29,218 nt of DNA from a virus. Where the stretch lies: positions 1-29,218 of IMG/VR virus record IMGVR_UViG_3300031774_000098, one strand, 5' to 3'. A program made the translations under genes and the position numbers. Shown one piece after another: positions 18,101 to 26,500 of this stretch. Under the pieces are notes generated by a model, which had not been told where the DNA came from, ran no database searches, and was given only the letters and a program-made list of their open reading frames with translations. Within the stretch, counting starts at the first letter, position 1; each line of letters begins with the position of its first letter.

Positions 18101-19299
18101 ATTGGATGTTGCATTCCACCTGCATTATTTGATGGATCAGTTTGATTCCAAATAATCAAATAATTTCTCTGAACCTTAATATTTTCAGGAGAGAAGTAAT
18201 ATTGTCCAGGAGTAAAGTTACCAAATTCATGAGCATCTGCACCAAAATCAATATAGAAAATGCCATTAGGGAATGTAATAGGATCATCAGATATTTTGAA
18301 TGAAAATCCTGTAGAACCTAAACATAAGTCATTCTTAGAGAAAGAAGACCCAGTAAGTTGTCTTAAATAAATTCTAGTTACAATATTACTACCATCTCTC
18401 ACTACCTTAGAAATTTCTCCAGAGGCATTACCACCAATTTCATCAATAGTTCTACCTACAGCAACTGTTCCGAGTGTTTCATCAACATTTGAAACATCAA
18501 GAGCAATATTATCCATCTCAACCTTTATATTCCACTCAAATTGTTCGAATTTTCCCCATTCAAAAACACCATTTGTAAGTTTAAATTCATCAATAGTTTT
18601 ATTTGATTGATAATATCTTACATTTCCTTCAGTTACCGTATCATAAACACTATTACTTTTAACATAATCATACTTTACCGAATCGATGGCAAAGTTAGTT
18701 GGTGCATTTCCTGTGGTTCCCCATTCTGGTGTATGTAAAAGACCACCATTGGCAAGAATGCCAAGTACTTTGTTATTTTGTTCTGTCCTAACAGTAGGAT
18801 GAGGTACATCTTTACCTCCTCTATAGATAAATGTTTGATCAAAACTTCTATCAATTAATGGTCCACCACCAGGTGCTGCTTCTTCCAGAATGTAAGTGGG
18901 TTTAGGGTGATTATCAGATTGTATACGAAGTCTATCTGTATCTACACTAAAGGTTCCTGAAATTAAAGAGTTTGGATGATCTTGCCAAATTCTATTAATA
19001 TCAAAAGAATTTATAACATTTGGAGTTTCTTGTTCTGGGAAAAACTGTAATCTTAGAGGATCATAACCTCGACCTCTTTCAAGAACTCTTACATGAATAA
19101 TTTGTCCAGAGTCTTCATCAATAATAGGATACAATAATGCAGCTGTATCTGGTGTTCCACAACCAGATATAGTTAATCGTGGTGGATTTGATGAATCATA
19201 TCCCGATCCACCGTCTAATACTCGTATTGCACGTACCCCAAAATTCTCATCAAAAATTGGTTTGATGGAGGCACCTGTACCTGGAACAGTTCTAGTCAT
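15157..19299 (-). CDS. YHYH and cupredoxin-domain virion protein (1380 aa)
   Basis: The N-terminus carries GSGY beta repeats (VLDGGSGYDSSNPPRLTISG). A cupredoxin-like domain spans about residues 350-475, with a full type 1 copper ligand set: His398 (or His401) in GMQHPMHF, then Cys454, His457 and Met460 in YYYCKNHKYM. A YHYH domain follows (about 480-545, GMSYDGYPIYGPWGY). A second cupredoxin-like segment (about 570-690) has lost the ligands. Residues 790-915 hold a run of GSGY-type repeats (SYSSAPTMVFEGGGG, EGYSNPPNVIF), then an FPGSGEFILDYETIAY module (about 915-1010). A TSG-type module and further GSGY repeats occupy about 1240-1365. The gene starts 5 nt after the 406-aa gene. YHYH proteins occur in the tail clusters of marine T4-like phages; their exact place in the virion is unknown to me. 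No signal peptide is present. Confidence 0.85.
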   Translation of the reverse strand: MTRTVPGTGASIKPIFDENFGVRAIRVLDGGSGYDSSNPPRLTISGCGTPDTAALLYPIIDEDSGQIIHVRVLERGRGYDPLRLQFFPEQETPNVINSFDINRIWQDHPNSLISGTFSVDTDRLRIQSDNHPKPTYILEEAAPGGGPLIDRSFDQTFIYRGGKDVPHPTVRTEQNNKVLGILANGGLLHTPEWGTTGNAPTNFAIDSVKYDYVKSNSVYDTVTEGNVRYYQSNKTIDEFKLTNGVFEWGKFEQFEWNIKVEMDNIALDVSNVDETLGTVAVGRTIDEIGGNASGEISKVVRDGSNIVTRIYLRQLTGSSFSKNDLCLGSTGFSFKISDDPITFPNGIFYIDFGADAHEFGNFTPGQYYFSPENIKVQRNYLIIWNQTDPSNNAGGMQHPMHFSTTQDGVHNDTPGTLYYTSTGASSAPATDYENEFKPLFIMNDDENSRIYYYCKNHKYMSGYEGDEGYMVLSDEIEDEHPDNDYYIENHFGSGGTLDYSRQSDGHSKILGMSYDGYPIYGPWGYNSSGTAIRQVSSHRLRTTTELPGARPAVNTTGTTNYTVTVSNGEFLFGGSRPNFLSLGRGKTFIFNQDDASNNGEFLLFSETDGGWHPSNSIGTTSYLYELGVTYTLDGSTVTYAAYIAGFNAATQRRIQIVVPATAPDALYIFGYQTSGLGLRTVQSGYLLGDLVQDYIYDSGVGTLDEFNGKFAVTPDYPNGTYAYFMTEDGSGNPVYPYVIGRKFYGTPLFEGNIVPEIVSDFPDGAAGDVVLDENGAIAYVKMNKNGDNYYNTTKARILGGEGSGATGTSTVQTVTGLTLLGAGRSYSSAPTMVFEGGGGQDAQGSAKINTTGKVTSIAIADPGEFYQEPPYILISGGGGIGAKAVATIDQGQITGITVTDQGEGYSNPPNVIFTRLVNLKRKTRARQANNAKNIYLTGLTKDVTTSASEIYVSNTGAFPGSGEFILDYETIAYTSKTDEKFAGITRGVNFNYDQRVILDDGQNDNNGISTYKFNIGDRVIRRVESASNKIAKVYDWNTSTRELLLTFEIDELAFIDGGIPSSEEATVQFDAGVAGSAGANDSPHVVLTVSGSTIITLTNPISSLQDKEFQDIVENSGDGDGIPDLVNTSTEYENQLSLDGGIYNSLYGIEETQGGTNTTLLQVGDSVKDANVPFRYANIAIAGGLSEGREHNALVNITLDALDGNGQNFSVNEVVTGDTSSVRGTVVSWDSSNKVLQLKDVTAFNTGDVNVGEAGYLYKFAENSTIVDVVIQNAGTNYSAIPTVAFEDIGDIRATGTVTMTVADDQVGGITLTNGGYGYVQSVDNSYNIHPTITFTNAGGDTTGSGAVGYAIMGGEKVSGNNGAQYRIKSIEYLSTVRSK

Positions 19300-19304
19300 T
19301 TATA

Positions 19305-20525
19305 TTAGTTTAATATATTGATAGTGCCGTTCATAAGAGAATGAACAGTGCATTGATAATAAAGAACGTTTGGAGAATTCATAGGAACAGTCCAATAAAG
19401 AATACTAGTTCCACTACCAGATTGACCAGCTGTATACGGAGTACCACTCAATCCTTGAGTACTTTGAATTCTAAATGGGTGGTTAGTACCAGTTAGGTTG
19501 TCAAATGCGTATGTCATGCCTCGCATAACATACAATGTTGGATCTTCTGTAGCTCCAGCAAATCCAGGACCGTCAAATGTATAGTGACTAGCACCACTAG
19601 CACCCAATTCCCACCAAGTCATAGGACTGCGAGTTACAACCCAGTCAGTTCCATTCCAATATAAAGAATCTCCCTTAGTAATAGAAGGTACATCAGTATC
19701 AGTTAATGCAGCAAGAGTTGTAGTTAAATTGCCATTAAACGCAACTGTAATTGTATCACCAGTAATAGAAGTTACAATATCAGTTCCACCAGCTATAGTA
19801 AGTGTGTCTGTAGTGGAGTTGGCAGTTGTAGATCCAGTATCACCAGCAACCGAAGCAAATAAATTTTGTAAACTCGCACCAGCAGCATCATCACCAGGAA
19901 TAAACTTACTTCCACTAGCACTCCACTTTAAAACTTGTCCATCTGCAATTGGAGTGGATGTAATATCAATATCATTTAAAAGATTAACACTAGAATACTC
20001 AGTAATAAGTTTTGCTCTTACATCGCCAGCACCACCAGCAGTGATGTTAATATTCACATAAGGATTATCATCACCATCAACCGTAAAGAAATAACCAGTA
20101 TTAGTAGCTGCAGGTGCATTACCAAGAGCACTATACTCGTTTTTATATGTAATTGTAGATTCAATACCTACGCTTCCAGTAGCACCGTCAAAAGTAGCAG
20201 TTTGACCTCCAGCACTGATAAGAACATCTCCAGTTCCATTAGGAGCAATAGTAATATTTCCATTTGAAGAAGAAATAATACTATTTCCAGCAACATCTAA
20301 TGCAGAAGTTAACGCATTATAATTACCAGCAACAAAATTAGTGCCATTATATTTCAATACCTCGCCTGTAGCTGGATTGGAGAGATCTATACTTAATGTA
20401 GCATTGTTTCCAAGGGCGGTATATATTTCATTAAAATTATCATTAATTTTATCACCGCCACTTCTCAGCGTATCACCTGTATTATCATTAGCTGTAGTAC
20501 CAATATTTAAGGATTGTTTAGCCAT
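19305..20525 (-). CDS. gp9/gp10-type baseplate protein with C-terminal cupredoxin domain
   Basis: The start MAKQSLNIGTTANDNTGDTL plus RSGGDKINDNFNEIYTALG (residues 1-39) matches the N-terminal motif of T4 gp10 (NIGNVVDDGTGDYLRKGG, KINENFDELYYELG) and, more weakly, gp9. That region joins these proteins to the baseplate. Three short repeats of the form GxxLxxNGTxW occur near residues 54-66, 205-220 and 287-297 (GEVLKYNGTNFVAG, GDSLYWNGTDWVV). The last ~105 residues are a cupredoxin-like domain: DPTLYVMRGMTYAF, then His349 in TNHPFRI, then Cys392, His395 and Met398 in YYQCTVHSLMNG. The 406-aa length is shorter than T4 gp10 (602 aa). A late promoter with the exact TATAAATA octamer lies 20 nt upstream. 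A baseplate-anchored short appendage is likely; copper binding is predicted from motif only. Confidence 0.82.
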   Translation of the reverse strand: MAKQSLNIGTTANDNTGDTLRSGGDKINDNFNEIYTALGNNATLSIDLSNPATGEVLKYNGTNFVAGNYNALTSALDVAGNSIISSSNGNITIAPNGTGDVLISAGGQTATFDGATGSVGIESTITYKNEYSALGNAPAATNTGYFFTVDGDDNPYVNINITAGGAGDVRAKLITEYSSVNLLNDIDITSTPIADGQVLKWSASGSKFIPGDDAAGASLQNLFASVAGDTGSTTANSTTDTLTIAGGTDIVTSITGDTITVAFNGNLTTTLAALTDTDVPSITKGDSLYWNGTDWVVTRSPMTWWELGASGASHYTFDGPGFAGATEDPTLYVMRGMTYAFDNLTGTNHPFRIQSTQGLSGTPYTAGQSGSGTSILYWTVPMNSPNVLYYQCTVHSLMNGTINILN

Positions 20526-20545
20526 TACTCACTACTTTTTTTAGT

Positions 20546-20553
20546 TATTTATA
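20546..20553 (-). promoter_or_regulatory. Late promoter TATAAATA overlapping the stop codon of the giant gene
   Basis: The minus strand reads CCTATAAATAAC, an exact match to the T4 late promoter octamer. The TAA stop of the upstream giant gene (20551-20549) lies inside the octamer. The ATG of the 406-aa gene follows 20 nt later. It should drive the 406-aa and 1380-aa genes late in infection. Confidence 0.75.
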
Positions 20554-23500
20554 GGATCTCTGGATCTACTAGTTCTTCACCATATAGTGAAAGATCTGGT
20601 GGAGTCCAATCTGAAGGAACTGTTGTTTCAACATCGACTCCAGGATCTTGATATCCAGAACCAACATTAGTAACCGTAACTCCTGCAATACCAACAAGTG
20701 CCTTCACCTGACCTTCAAATCCAGAGATAGAATCTAATCTTACAACGGGTCTAGATGTATATCCAGATCCACCAGATGTTACACTAACCCTTTCAATATA
20801 TCCACTAGTTAAGACTGCCGTTGCATTTGCATTTTGTCCAAAGACAGATCCAAGATAATCAAATGTGATCAATGAGTTTGAAGATTCAATAACAGCAACT
20901 TCACGGTCACTTACCTCACCTTCAATATCAATAAAGTCTCCTGCTTCAACTGGTGGTACAACTACATCAGCATCAACGTCTGCCTCAGAACCCACATAAG
21001 AGAATCCTACAAATGTTGATCCAAAACGAGGAACTTCAGAGAATATAATTCTAGAACCAACAAGTTCAAAACCAACACCAGGTTCCTGAAGAACACCATT
21101 AACAGAAATAATAATATTATTTTCTGGTCGAATAGTAGACGATTGAACACCATCAGTAAGTGTAAGCGAGTAGAAAATATCATCACGCTTAAGGTTGAAT
21201 GATTGACGTAAAGAATCAAATTCAAATCCAATATCATCCAATTGTCTCAATTTACCAAGATAGAATCCTGTAAACGATGCACCAAGTTCAGGTGCTTCAC
21301 TAAACTGAATTTTATCAGAGAATGCTGTATATGCATTTCCTGCTCCAGGAGGTTGTAAAATACCATTCACAAAGACCATCATGTGACCTTCAGGATCAGG
21401 AAGGTATTGCTGACCATTGGCAGTAGTTAAATTAAATGTGGTTTGAGTTCCATCAAATCCCTTAAAGAATCTCTTAGTCCTTGCTTTAAGAACTTTTTTA
21501 CCAATAGATGCAGATCTATAATTATCTCCTCCTCGGAGACCATCTCTTGCACTAAAGGTTCCATTAACGTTAGTGAGATATAATCTCTTATTAATAGAAA
21601 CATCACGAATTTCCTGAATACGAGCAGAAGCTGCACCAGCAACACTCAAATCTCCCGAAACAGTGGCTTTTCCAACTAAGGTTACATTAGTAGTTGAATA
21701 ATCACCAACAGTATCACTAGATCCTATTGTTCCCTCAACAGGAACATAATAGATGTAATTATTGACTGAATCATATTCAGTTATAATACCATAATTATCA
21801 TCATCCTGACCGTCATTAACGATACGATAAAGTCTATTACCAACAGTGAAAGTATTTAAAGTAGAATCTACAGTTACAGTCAATCTCACATGACCAGTAG
21901 AGGCAACTTTGTCTCCTACTTTAACATCAAAACCATTAAATTTCTTAACATCTAAGTATATTTTAGAAGAATTAGGATAAACAACAGATGTTGTTTCAAG
22001 AGATCCAAGAAGAGATGCTGTATCAACAGTTAGTTTTCCTCCAGTATTATCAAGAACTGCTGCAGAATTAATAGTATAAGAAACAGGTTCTGCAGTTTTG
22101 TTGCTTGTAAATCCTTGGAATGCAACATTTTCAACAAAGTTACCTTTAACATTAATGAGATGCATTCTACTATCAATCGCACTAATTTGTGCAAGTGTTG
22201 TATTTGCTGCACCTTGAATTACATCCGTAACTTGCCATGTTCCTGCGGTTACAGCAACATCGAGATAACTATAATTAGCATCTTCATGGAAACCATATAC
22301 AACACCAGTAATTCCAGAATCACCTTGCTTCTGTACAGATTCATTCATTGTGAATGGACCATCTGTAATATTTCCATCAATTCTAAATCTCTTATAAACT
22401 TTAGCAACCTTTGCTTCATTTAAAGTAAGTTGTTGAATTTCTGCAGAAACATCAGATGTAACAGAGTAAGCATAATCAGATTGAACTATTTCACCACTAA
22501 TTCCAACAGGAACAACAATATCACCATAAAATTTAGTTAATGTAGGTAATGCATTATTTCCAGTAATTGTAGTGTAATGTTCATTATCTTTCAATTGTCC
22601 AGAAATTATATCCAAACTAGATCCAATTAATGTCATCGCTGTATCTGTATTATAATATGCAGCACTAGCAGTATCATAGAATGGATAGAAACTTGCAGAT
22701 GGTGAAGGACTTACCAAAGTATTGTTGAGTGCTTGTTTCATATATTCTCTCAAAAGATCCAATGCAAATGTTTTGATATTATACTCTGCATTTGTATAGA
22801 ATTCAGTTCCAAGAACAGAAACATATGTTCCAAGTGCTTTTGTAGTAAGTTTAGCACCCCAAAGATATAAACCAGTTCCACCAGTACCAGTCCAATCTAA
22901 TAAACCAGTATTGCTAAGAACACTAATTCTATTTTTCACAGTACTAAATCCATATCCAAAATCTACTGTCATGTATAATCTATACCATCCATCGCCAAGA
23001 GGAATAGATCCATGTGCAGAAACATTCATACCACTAGTAGCAAAGAGACTACCAACTTCACCTGTGTTTAGATTTACACTAAACTGTGCATTTTCAATTC
23101 CAGAATCTAAAAATAATGTAAATCTAATCTGTTGATTTTCTCCTTGTTTCGCAAAGAATGAAGATGTGAATGTTTGTGCTGCACTATTAGCACCAGTATC
23201 AAATGTTTCTGTACTAGAATCCCATTTAATTGTATCAACATCAAAGGTGTCGAATGATGTTAAAGTGTAAGTTCTTTCAATCTTATGCTCACCAGCACTT
23301 GCAGCAACTACAAGTTTTTCAGATGTTAGTGTAGAATCTGGACTAATTGCTGCATTACCAGTAACTGTTAGAAGAGATGTTGCCCAATTTTGATCAAACA
23401 CTTCAGGATTGACCCAAAGATTAGTATTATTAACAGAACCTTGAATTAAAGAAGATACGCTATCTTTAGCATTTTCAATAGTCTTTACATTACTGTAATT

Positions 23501-26500
23501 GTTATACCATTCATGTGCTGCAGTAATACCACCAGTAGCAATTGTAGCAGTAGCACCAGAACCAGGTGCAGTTAAATTAGCTCCTGCTGTATATAATGTT
23601 CCAATAACACTTCCAATAACCATTTTAGATCCAGAAGTATATAAAACAATAGCAGTTGTGGAATTGTTGGTAATGGTTTCTCCAACAACAAAACTACCAG
23701 ATACTGCACTAAAGTCAAGAGTATACGCTGTCTGTGTGTCAACTGTATTAGAAGTAATATAATCATATTGAATGTTGTTAACAACATCGTCAATAAATGA
23801 GTTATATAACCAAGTATTAGAACCAAATTGACTGGTAACTAAAGATGTGATTTCTGCTTTATAGTAATTCTTATTATAAAGAATATTTTTAACTACGCTA
23901 CGTGCTTCAATATCTCCTGGGAATAGAGTATCTAAACCAAAGTCAATAAGATCTCTCATTCTATACCAAACTTTATCAATATCGGTAGGAGTTTCTGTAT
24001 CTCTATATGCATCAATATTTGTATGTGTTGCTGCATATTGCTGACCAGATACACTAGTATTACTACTGTAAAGTAAATTCTTAATTGCTTTTTCAGATAA
24101 TGTTTTTATTAATTCATGAGCAAAGAAGAATGCATATAGTTCATCACCAACAGGAGTAATTTTCTTAGTTGCATCCAAGAATTTTTCCATTTGAGTGATA
24201 ACACTATTATTACCACCTGTTTGAAGATCTGAAATTGCAGCAATTATAAACTCTTCGATATAAGTTCTATAATCTGAATAGTCATAAGTTGATGCAGCGT
24301 AACTACCACTATCGATTGTGTATTGAAGTTCTGTTCCGAGTAATCCAAGAGAAGATTGCTTACCAGCAATTTCCTGAGTGATGTAATCTCTATTAAAGTA
24401 AAGTCTATTACCACCAATATCATAATCACTTCCAGTAGGAGCAATGATGTCATTAACAGTTGTGATCAGAGTATCAATTGCATCCTTAACATTAGCACAA
24501 TCACCAGGAACTGTTACACAGTTAGCAATTGCTGAAACAAATGTGTGTGGAGAATCAATAGAAGTTGGTTTGCCATCAGTTACATTTACTGTAATAGTAT
24601 CTGCTGTAGATGATAATATTTTAAGATCTCTCTGATATGCATAATCTACACCAGTTGAACGAGGATATGTCTTAGTCTGACCACCAGATGCAGCACCAAC
24701 ATTAACTGTAATTGTAGTTGCTGTAACGCCACTAATAGCAATTGCAGTATTGTATGAAGGATCTGTTGTTCTTGGATAAGTATGTGTTGTTTGATGATTA
24801 TCAGCATCACAAGTAAATGCCAATACATCAGGAGCAATAGTTACCGTATTACTGGTTGTTAGTGCATGGTTTCCAATAGTCATTTCCATGTCACCAGTAG
24901 TAGGATTATAATCAACATCACTGATTACAAATCCTGAAGACTGACCAACATTAACTGTAATTCTTTCTGCTGTAACTGCACTAACTGCAATTGCTGTATT
25001 GTATACAGGGTCAGTTGCTCTTGGATATGTCTTAGTTGCTGTGTTACCATCCATTGCACATGTGAATGATAACTTATCTTGTCCAATAGTAACTCTAGTT
25101 ACTGCTCTCTTAATAGCACCTGCTGCTCCACTTACAAATGTGTGTGTATCTGTATTTGTGGAAGGCGTGACATCTAATACTTGAATATCGAAGGTGTCAG
25201 TAGTAACACCAGAAATTGCGATCCACTTATTACTAATAGGATCATTAGCACGAGGATAAGCAGTTCCTGGAGAGCTAACACCAACATTAACTGTAATAGT
25301 ATCAGTGCCAACAGCAGTAATAGCAATTTCAGTATTATATGAAGGATCAGTTGTTCTTGGATATGAATGAGTTGATCCATAATTATCCATATCACACTGG
25401 AAGTCTAGAGAACCTGCAGCAATTGTTACTGTATCAGAAGTTGTTAAACTATGAGCACCAATGGTTAATACCATTACACCTGTTGTTGGGGTGTAATCAG
25501 CATCAGTAACGTTAAATACGTTACCACCACCACTTACAGCACCAATTGCAGGTCCACCAGTATAATTATGATTGCCAGCACCATATGTGCAACTAAAGGT
25601 TATAGCACCATCATCAAGATAAACTAAATCACCATTGGAGAAGTTATGACCACTAACCTTCAAGGTCATAACACCTGTAGTTGGATTATATGCACTACCA
25701 GCTTCTGCAGTATGTGTAGTAGGAGCTGCTAAACTATGAGATCCAATAGTCATGTCTAACTGACCACTAAGAGGATCGTACTCAGCACCAAGAACATCAA
25801 ACTGAGATCCACCTGATACTGTGATGGCATTAGTTGAAGTACCACCATTATAAGTGTGGAAGGTGTCTGCTCCAGTCACCATAAGTGCATTAGCAATACC
25901 AACATTAACTGTAATTGAAGTCGCTGTAACTGCAGTGATAGTAAGGGTTTTGCCAGATGCAGGATCAGTTGCTCTTGGATATGCATGGTTAGATGCATTA
26001 CCATCCTTAGTACAAGTAAATGTTATACCGTTATTAGCAATAGTAGCTGCATTATCAGTAGTAAGAGTGTGAGTACCAATAAAGATCTCCATCTTACCTG
26101 TGGTTGGATCATAATTTGTTCCAGCCTGTGCTGTAAAGTTTAATCCACCAGCTGCGATAGCATTTTCAGCACCAGTTACAAATGTATGATCTCCAGTATT
26201 AGCATACTTAACTATTCCACCAACATAAGTATGATTTCCACTACCGTATGTGCAACTGAATGATAATGAATTAGTTGCTAATTGGATCATCCTTCCAGCA
26301 GGAACTTGATGTGTTCCAATATTCATAGTTAAATCACCAGATGCAACATCATAGGTTGCAGCAGAAACATTAAACTGTGCTCCTGGAGTATCATTAGTAA
26401 TTCCCCAGTCACCAGTAATAATATTATCAGTATTATTATAATCGAGATCACCACTAACTGCTTGCTTCATGTAATGTGCAAGTCTCTCATGAGCATAAAT

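Noticed and set aside
19305-19660. A separate plastocyanin (petE-like) auxiliary metabolic gene
   Set aside because: The copper-site motif is in frame with the baseplate-type N-terminus and has no own start, signal peptide or ribosome site.
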